Positions 33,839-41,017 of a stretch of DNA of 41,017 nt are shown here, one piece after another. The DNA is from Gammaproteobacteria bacterium (lineage in GTDB: Bacteria; Pseudomonadota; Gammaproteobacteria; Pseudomonadales; Azotimanducaceae): assembly GCA_028821125.1 (NCBI GenBank), contig JAPPHD010000092.1, forward strand, positions 1 to 41,017. Direction: 5' to 3'. Each line of letters opens with the position of its first letter. The first letter of the stretch is position 1. A model generated the notes under the pieces. It worked only from the letters and a program-made list of their open reading frames with translations, ran no database searches and was not told the DNA's origin. The position numbers were made by a program, and so were the translations under genes.

Positions 33839-34187
33839 GAGCGTTCTCCTCCCATGAAGCGATCGGGCAGCACCATTGAAAATCGCGCCATCGATACAAT
33901 GAGTCCTGCATCGCGTGAGGCCGGTTGCGAGCTATTGTTCAACCGCCTCCCGGCGCGGCGACAATGGCCAGCGCCTGCGTCAGGCAAAATACCAGAAACG
34001 ACCGCATGGCGATCGAGTAAACGCCTGCGGCCATGGGAACATCCACGCATTACATTCCCGATCGGGAACTTTTTATACAACATCCGTCTCGAGGTCTCGA
34101 TTTATTCCCGTTCGGTAACAAATTGGTCCTTTCGGCGTTGAAAGCAGCTAGTATTCCCGATCGGTAACACTAGATCGCAGGAACGCT
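33839..34187. other. 349-bp divergent gap between LuxC-like and HipB-like genes
   Basis: The left 200 bp show no gene or repeat that I recognise and presumably hold the LuxC-like promoter. The right 135 bp hold three palindromic operators of the HipB-like regulator. A weak look-alike of the catabolic operator (TAACAAATTGGTCCTTTC, 34116) overlaps the second of these. Confidence 0.5.
34054..34167 (+). promoter_or_regulatory. three palindromic operators of the HipB-like regulator
   Basis: TTCCCGATCGGGAA (34054-34067, perfect), TTCCCGTTCGGTAA (34105-34118) and TTCCCGATCGGTAA (34154-34167). The third is extended by outer arms CTAGT and ACTAG (34148-34173). Start-to-start spacing is 51 and 49 bp, close to five helical turns, so three dimers would sit on nearly the same face. 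Multiple evenly spaced palindromes ahead of hipB are known in HipBA autoregulation; this set has its own core sequence. Confidence 0.8.
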
Positions 34188-34409
34188 ATGGCCGTTTCCG
34201 TGCAGCAAGTTGGCCAGACGGTCAGGGGCGTGCGCAAATCGCTGGGCGTGACACAACGCCAACTCGCAATGGCGGCCGGTACGGGCATGCGGTTCATTAT
34301 AGATCTCGAGAAGGGCAAGCCGACCTGCCAACTCGGCAAGACGCTTGCGGTCCTGCATACCCTGGGTATCGAGGTCGTGTTCAACAAAGCCGGTCAAGAT
34401 GCCGATTGA
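34188..34409 (+). CDS. HipB-like XRE-family antitoxin/repressor
   Basis: 73 residues: VGQTVRGVRKSLGVTQRQLA and AGTGMRFIIDLEKGKPTCQL form a Cro/CI-type helix-turn-helix, and LGKTLAVLHTLGIEVVF is the short beta-terminated tail of HipB-like proteins. AGGA precedes ATG 34188. Three palindromes upstream are the likely autoregulatory sites. Its stop overlaps the TTG start of a HipA-like stub (TTGA). With the toxin gene broken, it may now act only as an orphan repressor. Confidence 0.87.
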   Translation: MAVSVQQVGQTVRGVRKSLGVTQRQLAMAAGTGMRFIIDLEKGKPTCQLGKTLAVLHTLGIEVVFNKAGQDAD

Positions 34410-34600
34410 CCGCCACGCGCGTTCTCGACGTCTTCCTGCACGGACGCCTCGCGGGCCGGCTCTTTCTGCGTAACAGTGGCCTGACATCATTCCGACACGG
34501 GGAAGCATGGCTCGACCGCAACGATGCGGTCCCGCTTTCGCTGTCGCTACGACCGGATCCCTATCCTCACCGGGATTGCATGCCGCTTTTCGGCGGCGGA
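34406..34600 (+). pseudogene. HipA N-terminal fragment
   Basis: VLDVFLHGRLAGRLFLRNSG followed by SFRHGEAWLDRNDAVPLSLSL and MPLFGG is the N-terminal subdomain 1 of HipA kinases. In intact HipA, the LLPEG segment and a kinase domain of about 300 residues follow; here the similarity stops near 34600 and the frame closes at 34747, after which the RES gene comes from the other strand. Free-standing subdomain-1 proteins exist (HipS in HipBST), but these are followed by hipT, which is absent. Truncation is more likely. Confidence 0.7.
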
Positions 34601-34668
34601 ATGCGGTGGTGGCTTTTGGCGAGAAGGGCGTTCGGGCGGGACGCGAATCGAATGCCGCTTTGGTGCAG

Positions 34669-35307
34669 TCAAAGCAGCGTATATCCGATCTCCTCAACGA
34701 CAATGCGCAGTGCATCCAACAGGGCGGGGTCGCCCAGCGCACGGTGAAACCCTGGCGCTCGCGGGAAGGCACCAGCACCTTGGGCGCGCTCATAGAGGGC
34801 GATAGCGGGCCGGCCAGTCAACGACGACCTGTAATAGACGCCTTGAATCGCCGGGAAGGAGTCATAGAAACCGCGCGACCAGTTCTGTGCATGGGAATAC
34901 GGCCCAGCCGCGAGTTTCGATGAGGCGCCTGCACGGACGGGAAAGGTGTCCGTGATGTCGAGCAGGCGCACCTCGCCCTGCAACGCAAAGGCAACCAGCC
35001 AGGGCTGGCGCCGAAAGCGGTTGACCCGGCGCCGGTTGCGTTCGAAACACTCGGCCACCACGGTTGCGATGTCTGTGGCCGCATAGAGAATGCCGCGACT
35101 CTGGAAGACCGGGTCTCCCTGCCCGTCGGGGAGGTGGTGGTCGAAACGCGACAATGGGCCGTAGTGCCGAAACGCGTTCCAATGTGTCGGATAAGCCCCG
35201 CCTCGCCAATATACCCGGAACAGGAGTTGACCGGGCACCACGGTAATCAGCGCCGGGTCGAGTCGACTGAGCCGGGCAAGGTCCGGCGCCCGGGGTAGTT
35301 TGGCCAC
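34669..35307 (-). CDS. RES-domain toxin (NAD+ phosphorylase/hydrolase type)
   Basis: About 212 residues from GTG 35307. The RES fold appears as LLFRVYWRGGAYPTHWNAFR, then GILYAATDIATVVAECFERN, SHAQNWSRGFYDSFPAIQGV and YYRSSLTGRPAIALYERA; conserved Arg, Tyr, Glu and Ser positions of the family are visible. RES toxins such as MbcT and Res degrade NAD+. The gene directly follows its partner antitoxin on the minus strand, antitoxin first, as usual for res-xre modules. The exact start is uncertain: the frame is open upstream to 35463, inside the antitoxin gene. Confidence 0.82.
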   Translation of the reverse strand: MAKLPRAPDLARLSRLDPALITVVPGQLLFRVYWRGGAYPTHWNAFRHYGPLSRFDHHLPDGQGDPVFQSRGILYAATDIATVVAECFERNRRRVNRFRRQPWLVAFALQGEVRLLDITDTFPVRAGASSKLAAGPYSHAQNWSRGFYDSFPAIQGVYYRSSLTGRPAIALYERAQGAGAFPRAPGFHRALGDPALLDALRIVVEEIGYTLL

Positions 35308-35336
35308 GATCTCGGGCGTACGGCGGGGTTTGGGCG

Positions 35337-36017
35337 CTACAGGCGGTGCGCAAGCGCAACGACTTTCTTGACGGCTCCACCCGAGCGAAGCCACGCCAAT
35401 GGCGACATGACCGCTTCGGTTTCGCCTCCCGCGAACAGGTCTGGATCGGCCTGCGTGTACCACTCCTGGACTTCCACAGGGTGCAGGTCCGGGCTTAGCG
35501 CCGCATTCACCTTGGTGATGTTCGCGACCAGGGGGCCGCTTCGTTCAAACTGGAAGATGGGGATGAGCCGGCGGTTGTTCAGCAGAAAGCTGTAGAGCGT
35601 TCCGCGGGCGATCATCTGCCTGACTTGATTCTCCGGCATGCCCAGCCGGCGCGCCACCTCCCCTGTCGTCAGGCTGGTCTTGACGATGGCGGCGTATTGC
35701 AAGGCCGTCTCGGCGATGGGGTCGCGTTCGGTCACCGCGTACAGATCGACGCCCCCGTCGCGAAGAACCGCTTGTTCGTGTTCCGTCAGTTCCTCCGTTG
35801 ACGACCCGTAGAGCACCGCGGGCATGTCGTCCAGAACCAACTGCAACGCTTCGTTCAGTTGCTCAGCCGTCGCCTGCTGCATACCGCGCATCGAGAGATA
35901 GTGGGCAAGCAGCTCGCGGATTTCGCCACCGGCATCGGCATCGTTTGCTGTTGGAGCGGTGCGCACGCCTACGGTCTGTTTGGGGTGTTCGCGCTGCGTT
36001 TGAGGCGTCTCGGACAT
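35337..36017 (-). CDS. antitoxin partner of the RES toxin
   Basis: 226 residues. An N-terminal low-complexity part is followed by an excisionase/MerR-like helix-turn-helix, TTGEVARRLGMPENQVRQMI, with GTLYSFLLNNRRLIPIFQF, and a C-terminal VQEWYTQADPDLFAGGETEA and SPLAWLRSGGAVKKVVAL segment. That C-terminal arrangement resembles the toxin-neutralising region of Xre/MbcA-type partners. ATG 36017 is preceded by a CCCGGAA stretch; the longer frame to 36338 runs into an unrelated integrase remnant. An inverted repeat around a TATAAT box upstream suggests autoregulation. Confidence 0.75.
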   Translation of the reverse strand: MSETPQTQREHPKQTVGVRTAPTANDADAGGEIRELLAHYLSMRGMQQATAEQLNEALQLVLDDMPAVLYGSSTEELTEHEQAVLRDGGVDLYAVTERDPIAETALQYAAIVKTSLTTGEVARRLGMPENQVRQMIARGTLYSFLLNNRRLIPIFQFERSGPLVANITKVNAALSPDLHPVEVQEWYTQADPDLFAGGETEAVMSPLAWLRSGGAVKKVVALAHRL

Positions 36018-36032
36018 TTCCGGGCTGAGATC

Positions 36033-36068
36033 TTGGAGCGGTTTGTAAATTATTATATAGCGCTCCAA
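36033..36068 (-). promoter_or_regulatory. promoter with flanking inverted repeat, RES antitoxin
   Basis: TTGGAGCG (36033-36040) and CGCTCCAA (36061-36068) form a perfect 8-bp inverted repeat with a 20-bp AT-rich spacer. On the minus strand the spacer contains TATAAT, a consensus -10 box. A repressor dimer or tetramer bound at the two arms would bracket the promoter, as expected for an autoregulated toxin-antitoxin operon. Confidence 0.6.
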
Positions 36069-36203
36069 AAATATGACAACCAAATCCCATGAAGCACTGC
36101 TCGAATGCAAGATGATCGAGGGCGCCCTGAACGCCGCCGCGGAGCTCGCCGTAGAATAGTTGGGCGATGGCGTCGAACACGCCCGGGACGGCAATCGCGG
36201 GCC

Positions 36204-36338
36204 GGAGGGGGCGTTCTCAAGCGCCCTCTCGCGGGCCATGTCCAGCGTGATCTCCGGGTAGGATCCCAGCCCCAGGGTGGTCTTTCCGCCGTTGATGCGT
36301 ATGCTCTGCCGGCGGGACCTGTGGTAGCCGCACAGCAT
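36204..36338 (-). pseudogene. tyrosine integrase N-terminal fragment
   Basis: RQSIRINGGKTTLGLGSYPE and ITLDMARERALEN match the arm-binding DUF4102-type N-terminal domain of P4-like integrases (pattern R..R..G....LGLGSYPEVSLAEARE.A). Only about 45 residues remain; the catalytic domain is gone. It lies directly upstream of the RES module, indicating that the toxin-antitoxin genes arrived with, or in, an integrative element. The remaining bases between 36069 and 36376 show no other gene. Confidence 0.7.
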
Positions 36339-36391
36339 CCGGTTACCTGGTTTTCAGCGATGCGATACGCAGAAGAATGAAGGGACCATCG

Positions 36392-38053
36392 ATGAGTGAC
36401 GTCAACCTACCGAGCGAAACAATCCCGGCGACCATCGCCGCGAACGTCACCGCCCATCCCGACAACCTTCTGCTGGTCAGCGACGAAGTGCGTTTGACTT
36501 ACCGCGAGGCAGACGCCCGTTCGCTGTCCCTGGCCAGAGCGCTACTGGCCTCCAATGTCGGAAAAGGCGCCCGCGTTGGATTCCTGTTTCCCAACGGCGT
36601 CGATTTCGTGCTGGCCTTCCTGGCGATCACGCGGATCGGGGCGCTGGCCTGCCCGTTCAATACGTTCATGAAGCCCCCGGAACTCGCCCACCAGCTACGC
36701 CACAGCGATGTCCAGTTGCTGCTCACCACGCCGGAGTTCCTGCGACAGGACTACATCGCCAACCTCGAGGTGGCGCTGCCCGAACTCTCCCTTGCTCCGT
36801 CGGGGACCCATTCGGGAACCCATTCGGGAACCCATTCGGGGACCCATTCGGGAACCCATTCGGGAACCCTGACAATGCCCACCGCGCCGTACCTGCGTGA
36901 GATCGTGGTCGCGGCCCCGTCCGCACCCCCCTGGGCAAGCACGCTCGAGAGCCTGCTTGCCCGGGGCGACGGAGTTGACGAATCGATCGTGCAAGCCGTC
37001 GAAGACAGCGTTTCGCCGGCGGACTGGCTGTGCATGCTCTACACCTCCGGCAGCACCGCCGCGCCGAAGAGTGTCGTCCACACCCAGAACGCCTTTCTCC
37101 GCCGGCAGAGAACCATTGCCCGGGCGTTCGGCTACGCGCCGGGCGACCTGCTCTACGGCCCCATGCCCTGGTTCTGGCTGGGAGGTATTTCGCACCTTCT
37201 GTGCGGCTTTCTGAGCGGCGCCGGCCTGCTGTTCGAACAGCGCTTCAATCCCGCCGACACGCTCGCCCTGCTCGAACGCGAGCGTGCCACGCACGCCACC
37301 GGATGGCCGCACTACGCCGCTGCGATGAAGGCCGATCCCAGTTTTTCGAGCCGGGACCTGAGCAGCCTGAGGGGCGGCAACCTCTACGACTACCTGGTCG
37401 ACCCCACGCGCGACAGCACACACTACGCCGGCGGCATCGGCATGACCGAGACCGCCGGCCAACACTGCTTCCAGACGTACGAAAAGCTGCCGGAACGGCT
37501 CTACGGGGCAACGGGGGCACTCTCGGACGATGTCGAACACCGCATCGTCGACCCGGAAACCGGGCAGATCCTGCCCGACGGGGAGATCGGGGAACTCCAG
37601 GTTCGCGGTTTCTCCGTCATGCAGGGCTACTACAAGCGGGAACGGGAAGAAACCTTCGAGCCGGACGGGTTCTTCCCCACGGGCGACCTCGGGGAGATTC
37701 GGGAAGGGTTCTACTTCTTCACCGGCCGCCTGGGCAACATGATCAAGACCTCCGGAGCCAACGTCAGCCCCCCCGAAGTCGAAGCCGAGGCGCGCAGCAT
37801 CCCAGGCGTCAGGGAGTGCATCGTCCTGGGCATCCCCGACCCCGAACGAGGCGAACTCGTCGCTGCTGCAATCGTTCCCGAACCCGGCGCATCACTCACC
37901 GCCGACGACATCGTCACTGCGCTGAAGCCGAGGTTGTCAGTTTTCAAGTTGCCGAAGGTCATCCGCTTTCTCGCCGTGGGGGAGATTCCCTCCCTACCGA
38001 CGGGGAAGCTCGATCAACGAGGCCTCAAGCGATTGCTTGCAAACGGAACCTGA
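36392..38053 (+). CDS. acyl-CoA ligase (ANL family) with internal SGTH repeat
   Basis: 553 residues. A3 LYTSGSTAAPKSVV, A5 IGMTETAG, A7 FFPTGDLG, A8 GRLGNMIKTSGANVSPPEVE, A10 LPTGKLDQRG with the catalytic Lys. Residues 137-159 are a (SGTH)5SGT run from a 12-bp tandem repeat, between LPELSLAP and LTMPTAPYLREIV, a variable surface loop of the N-terminal domain, so the enzyme is probably still active. ATG 36392 is preferred over ATG 36377 because AAGGGA lies 6 bases upstream. It activates a carboxylate with CoA; substrate unknown. Transcribed towards the SMP-30-like gene. Confidence 0.9.
   Translation: MSDVNLPSETIPATIAANVTAHPDNLLLVSDEVRLTYREADARSLSLARALLASNVGKGARVGFLFPNGVDFVLAFLAITRIGALACPFNTFMKPPELAHQLRHSDVQLLLTTPEFLRQDYIANLEVALPELSLAPSGTHSGTHSGTHSGTHSGTHSGTLTMPTAPYLREIVVAAPSAPPWASTLESLLARGDGVDESIVQAVEDSVSPADWLCMLYTSGSTAAPKSVVHTQNAFLRRQRTIARAFGYAPGDLLYGPMPWFWLGGISHLLCGFLSGAGLLFEQRFNPADTLALLERERATHATGWPHYAAAMKADPSFSSRDLSSLRGGNLYDYLVDPTRDSTHYAGGIGMTETAGQHCFQTYEKLPERLYGATGALSDDVEHRIVDPETGQILPDGEIGELQVRGFSVMQGYYKREREETFEPDGFFPTGDLGEIREGFYFFTGRLGNMIKTSGANVSPPEVEAEARSIPGVRECIVLGIPDPERGELVAAAIVPEPGASLTADDIVTALKPRLSVFKLPKVIRFLAVGEIPSLPTGKLDQRGLKRLLANGT
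36800..36869 (+). repeat. 12-bp in-frame tandem repeat in CoA ligase
   Basis: Five complete copies and one partial copy of TCGGGRACCCAT (R = G,A,A,G,A,A), starting at 36800, 36812, 36824, 36836, 36848 and 36860. Each unit encodes Ser-Gly-Thr-His. Near identity suggests recent expansion by slippage; any change in copy number keeps the frame. Confidence 0.95.
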
Positions 38054-38240
38054 CCGGTGATCACCTCCGGCTTACCGTTCGCGTAGTGTGGCCCCTGTAG
38101 CAGTTTTCGCGCCGAAGTTCGGGATTCGCAATTCCGGGCACGCGGTTCCATACAAGTCGGGAACCCGGAGTGCAGGGACGAGGACGCACAGCAAACAATA
38201 CCCGCTCTCGGCGCCCGATCGAAACCATCAAAGTGGGCTG

Positions 38241-39083
38241 TCAGGCCGGCCAACCGCTGCCCGGAACATCGACCTCCACGGTTTCGATCTTCGACTTGCG
38301 TACCCGGGCGAGTTCTTCCGGGCCCGCGTTGATCGTTGTCGGAATATAGAGCGTCTTCCGGTCCGCCCCGCCCAGCATGCAGGCCACGGCGAGGTTCTCC
38401 GTCACCTCGACCCGGTCCAGGACCTCGCCGCCGTCGGCAACGCGGAGCACACCGCCGGTTCCGGCCGCGACCCAGACGGCTCCTTCGGCATCCATGCAGA
38501 TGCCGTCGGGCGTACCCTCGACCTCGGCCCAGACGCGCCGGTTGTGGAGGTTCCCTGAGGCGTCCCGGTCGAACGCCGTCAGGCGTCCCCCGACGGTCTC
38601 AGCCACAACCAGCGTACGCCCGTCGGCCGAGATCGCGCACCCGTTCGGGAAATCGAGATCTTCGGCAGCGACGCTGACCGAGCCGTCCGCGTCCACCCTT
38701 GCGAGTTTTGCCGGCTTCGGCGTATCGCCCCAGGCCGCCCCGAAGTTGCCCACGTAAGCCCTCCCCTCGCCGTCGACCACCATGTCGTTGCAATGGTAGG
38801 TGGCGATGCGGCTGAGGTCGGCATGCTCCCTGAGCCCGTCCGGGTCGAGCCGCATGAGCGTGCAGTCGGTCATCGATACGACCAGCAGGCGCCCGTCGGG
38901 GAGCCAGCCGAGGCCGGAAGGTTCCCCGGGAACCTCGACCACTGCCTCGAGCGAGCCGTCACCGGTTACACGATAGACCGTATGGGCGTGAAAGTCGGAG
39001 AACCAGAACGCGCCGTCGTGCCAACGCGGGCTTTCCGCAAAGGTGAAGCCGCTCTTCCATACCGAAGCCTTGCGTGAATTCAA
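38241..39083 (-). CDS. SMP-30/gluconolactonase-family protein
   Basis: 280 residues, six-bladed beta-propeller of the SMP-30/regucalcin family. Seen are FAESPRWHDGAFWFSDF with the metal-binding Glu, NDMVVDGEGRAYVGNFG with the central Asn/Asp, NGCAISADGRTLVVAET and TPDGICMDAEGAVWVA with the catalytic Asp. Such enzymes hydrolyse lactones using a bound divalent metal. A lactone opened downstream of Baeyer-Villiger chemistry by the flavin monooxygenase would be a fitting substrate, but that link is inference. The start is TTG 39083, backed by GGGAGGT 6 bases upstream. Confidence 0.88.
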   Translation of the reverse strand: MNSRKASVWKSGFTFAESPRWHDGAFWFSDFHAHTVYRVTGDGSLEAVVEVPGEPSGLGWLPDGRLLVVSMTDCTLMRLDPDGLREHADLSRIATYHCNDMVVDGEGRAYVGNFGAAWGDTPKPAKLARVDADGSVSVAAEDLDFPNGCAISADGRTLVVAETVGGRLTAFDRDASGNLHNRRVWAEVEGTPDGICMDAEGAVWVAAGTGGVLRVADGGEVLDRVEVTENLAVACMLGGADRKTLYIPTTINAGPEELARVRKSKIETVEVDVPGSGWPA

Positions 39084-39442
39084 GGATTACCTCCCAACCT
39101 GTCCGTTATACCCACCGGATTGTGCACAATTCCCAATCGCACTCGGCTGTTCTCCAAACGTCGGCGGGCTACAGTGTTTCGAAGCATCTTTTGCCGCCCC
39201 GCGCCGACTTGCCTGCCACGGGCTGGGAGAAATGGGGTCCAGATAAACGGAGTCAGAGTCAAATTGCCAGCAATTTGACTCTGACCCCTTTTTATATCCG
39301 ACACCGACTGTCCTGCCATGGGTAGCGGTGATTGAATACCTGGCAGGATATTATCAAGCTGCCACAAATTTGCAAAATTCGATAGCTATTGTAATTTACG
39401 TGCGGTAATTTAACGCCAATAGAACAAAAATTTTTGATTTCC
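39084..39442. other. 359-bp divergent gap with REP-type palindrome
   Basis: The gap separates the SMP-30-like gene and the acyl-CoA dehydrogenase pair. It holds the palindrome at 39252-39285 followed by an AT-rich stretch near 39340-39440, where the dehydrogenase promoter probably lies. No gene is visible. Confidence 0.6.
39252..39285. repeat. REP-type palindrome (GTCAGAGTCAAATTGC hairpin)
   Basis: GTCAGAGTCAAATTGC, a 2-nt loop CA, then its exact complement: a 16-bp perfect stem. I recall the same GGGTCAGAGTCAAATT core as a dispersed intergenic repeat in many proteobacterial genomes, of the REP class mobilised by RAYT transposases. The CCCCTTTTTA on its right would also let it act as a terminator on the plus strand. 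No RAYT gene is in the window. Confidence 0.75.
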
Positions 39443-40516
39443 ATGGAGTACTGGCTCACCGAGCAACAGCAGCTCGTTCAGTCGGGTTTTCACGACTTTC
39501 TGGCCGGTGAATGCCCTCCCGCGCGAGTGCGTACCGCCTACGACACCGACCGGACCTTCGATGAAGACCTGTGGAAGGAGTTCGGGCAACTCGGCTTCAC
39601 CGGAACCTGCATCCCCTCCGAACAGGGCGGTTCGGGCCTGGGCCTGATGGAAGCGGCCCTGATCTCGGAGGAACTCGGGCGCCACGCCGCGCCGCTGTTC
39701 CTGGAGGGTCACACCCTGGCCGGGCTTGCCATCGCGCTCGGAGGCACAGCGTCCCAACAGGAACGCCTGCTTCCCGGGCTGGCGGCGGGCGAGCGCATCG
39801 GCAGTGTGGCCCTGTCAAGCGAAGGAAACGGTACGGCGTGGTGCGATTGGCAGGTCGAACCCGGCGGCAGCAATACGGCATCGGTGGAAGCGGTTCCCCT
39901 GGGCGACGTTGCACAGGTGCTCGTTATCGGCTGCGCGAACGGGCAGCTTGGCGTGCTGGAAACGCAGCGGGCAAATGTCAGTGCCAGCAACTCCAACTGC
40001 ATCGACCGAAGTCGGAACATTTTCGAGGTCTCCTTCGAGGAGGCCGCCGTGGAAGCCCTTCCCCATCTCCCCGGCGAGGCGCTCGGCAGTGCTTCGCTCG
40101 TCCTGCTGTCGGCAGACGCCTTCGGCGCCGCCGACCGGCTGCTGGAGTTGACCGTCGAGTACGCGAAAACGCGCGAGCAGTTCGGCCAGCCCATCGGCGG
40201 GTTTCAGGCCGTCAAGCACCAGCTCGCCGATTACGCCCTGGCCGCGGTTACCGCGCGCGGGCTCTTCTGGAAGGCGGCCGGGGAATTCGATGAGAATCCG
40301 GAATCGGCGGCAAAAAGCGCTGCCATGGCGAAGGCGCACATCACCGACCAGGCCATGCATATCGCCCGGGGAGCCGTCGAACTGCACGGCGGCATCGGAT
40401 TCACCTGGGAGAGCGACGTGCAGCTCTATTTCAAGCGCGCGCTGTTCGACCGCACCTATCTGGGCACGCCACAAGTACACCGAGAGCGCTGCGCCGAACT
40501 GTCCGGGTGGAGTTAG
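39443..40516 (+). CDS. acyl-CoA dehydrogenase
   Basis: 357 residues with the three-part ACAD plan: N-terminal helices (YWLTEQQQLVQSGFHDFLAG), LGFTGTCIPSEQGGSGLGLM, a beta middle, and a C-terminal bundle with TREQFGQPIGGFQAVKHQLA and ELHGGIGFTWESDVQLYFKR (FAD contact). It is shorter than typical 380-400-residue members and its middle domain is degenerate, features often seen in the FadE/ChsE-type subunits that work as heteromers with a second ACAD, encoded immediately downstream. ATG 39443 is the first good start; the ribosome site is weak. It desaturates an acyl-CoA at the alpha-beta position. Confidence 0.9.
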   Translation: MEYWLTEQQQLVQSGFHDFLAGECPPARVRTAYDTDRTFDEDLWKEFGQLGFTGTCIPSEQGGSGLGLMEAALISEELGRHAAPLFLEGHTLAGLAIALGGTASQQERLLPGLAAGERIGSVALSSEGNGTAWCDWQVEPGGSNTASVEAVPLGDVAQVLVIGCANGQLGVLETQRANVSASNSNCIDRSRNIFEVSFEEAAVEALPHLPGEALGSASLVLLSADAFGAADRLLELTVEYAKTREQFGQPIGGFQAVKHQLADYALAAVTARGLFWKAAGEFDENPESAAKSAAMAKAHITDQAMHIARGAVELHGGIGFTWESDVQLYFKRALFDRTYLGTPQVHRERCAELSGWS

Positions 40517-41017
40517 TGAGCAATCCGTACGGGCTCGAATACGACAACCTCCGGCAACGCGCCAGGGAGTTCTGCCGGTCGAGCTGGCCGCTTGCCGGGG
40601 AAGAAGCCGAACTCCCCCATCGCCGGCAGGTCATTCTCTGGCAGCAGCGCGCCATCGAAGCCGGCCTGCTGCACCGTTCGTTCCCGCGCGAGTACGGCGG
40701 CGGCGGCCTGCCCCAGGACCTCCGGGCAGACATGGTGATCAAGCGCGAGTTCGCACAAAGCGACGTGCCCTACCTGGAGAGCACCCCCAACGGGCCCATG
40801 TTCCTGGTGCCGGCGCTGCTGGAATGCGGCACCGAAGAGCAGAAGCTCGAGTACATCGCGCCGACTCTCACGGGAGAAATGGACTGGTGCCAGGGGTACA
40901 GCGAGCCGAACGCCGGCAGCGACCTGGCTTCGCTGACTAGCCGCGCCGAACGGACGCCGGACGGCTGGGTGATCAACGGCCAGAAAATCTGGACGAGCAA
41001 CGCGCACTGCACCAACA
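40516..41017 (+). CDS. acyl-CoA dehydrogenase, partial at window edge
   Basis: GTG 40516 shares its G with the TAG stop of the preceding gene (TAGTG), so the two are translationally coupled. The 167 residues present include LLHRSFPREYGGGGLPQDLR and the middle-domain signature DWCQGYSEPNAGSDLASLTS, INGQKIWTSNAH, the FAD- and substrate-contact strand region of ACADs. The rest lies beyond the window. Adjacent overlapping ACAD genes are the hallmark of heterotetrameric enzymes such as the ChsE and FadE pairs of steroid side-chain degradation; whether this pair is heteromeric is inference. Confidence 0.9.
   Translation, partial: MSNPYGLEYDNLRQRAREFCRSSWPLAGEEAELPHRRQVILWQQRAIEAGLLHRSFPREYGGGGLPQDLRADMVIKREFAQSDVPYLESTPNGPMFLVPALLECGTEEQKLEYIAPTLTGEMDWCQGYSEPNAGSDLASLTSRAERTPDGWVINGQKIWTSNAHCTN

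Noticed and set aside
34116-34133. Seventh catabolic operator (TAACAAATTGGTCCTTTC) before the LuxC-like gene
   Set aside because: Only one half resembles the consensus, it overlaps a HipB-type palindrome and is about 280 bp from the gene start.
36105-36380. 91-codon plus-strand frame upstream of the second ligase
   Set aside because: It is opposite the integrase fragment, has no ribosome site and no family similarity.

Overview
The window is GC-rich, densely coded bacterial DNA, most likely from a proteobacterium, probably a gammaproteobacterium with a large catabolic repertoire. This rests on gene style and operon layout; there is no rRNA or other taxonomic marker. A tRNA-Gly(GCC) gene lies near the left end. 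Both edges cut into neighbouring DNA, and the last gene runs off the right edge.

Layout. (1) 0-1.2 kb: tRNA-Gly, a triplicated 11-bp repeat downstream of it, and a small membrane coiled-coil protein built of 11-residue repeats. (2) 1.5-7 kb: a PcpC/LigF-like glutathione transferase, then a coenzyme B12 mutase operon: crotonase (ethylmalonyl-CoA-decarboxylase-like), mutase large subunit, separate B12-binding subunit, MeaB-type GTPase chaperone. The mutase keeps the Tyr and Arg that bind a substrate carboxylate in methylmalonyl-CoA mutase but has lost the otherwise conserved HTQT active-site motif. (3) 7-10.9 kb: an exported methyltransferase, a DUF6614-like protein, an amine-oxidase-like flavoprotein, an exported intradiol dioxygenase and two gene remnants. 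(4) 10.97-12.07 kb: what looks like two ORFs is better read as one 367-residue gene with an in-frame UGA at codon 121, inside a peroxiredoxin-like motif where UGA replaces the first Cys of CxxC. A perfect 6-bp hairpin with loop AGUUG follows at bacterial SECIS distance. I read this as an unannotated membrane selenoprotein.

(5) 12.2-33.8 kb: a large catabolic island with two cytochromes P450, a Rieske oxygenase, a luciferase-like flavin monooxygenase, crotonase, acetoacetate-decarboxylase-like, SRPBCC, SnoaL-like, two CrtC/lipocalin-like (DUF7064-type) proteins, an APH-type kinase, a CPT-like kinase, SDRs, an MDR reductase, a CoA ligase, and distant relatives of LuxE and LuxC, all around one TetR regulator. 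At least five, probably six, promoter gaps carry variants of one AT-rich palindrome near TAAWTGAYCAATWGATTA, which argues for one regulon. The substrate cannot be read from sequence; the gene set suits oxidation and CoA activation of a hydrophobic, probably cyclic or branched compound, with acyl/aldehyde interconversion by the LuxC/LuxE pair. An Old Yellow Enzyme gene in the island is decayed by an internal deletion.

(6) 34-36.4 kb: a mobile/defence scar: HipB-like regulator with three palindromic operators about 50 bp apart, a HipA N-terminal stub, a RES toxin with its partner antitoxin, and an integrase fragment. (7) 36.4-41 kb: a second CoA ligase carrying a 12-bp in-frame tandem repeat, an SMP-30-like lactonase, a REP-type palindrome, and two overlapping acyl-CoA dehydrogenase genes, the second cut by the edge.
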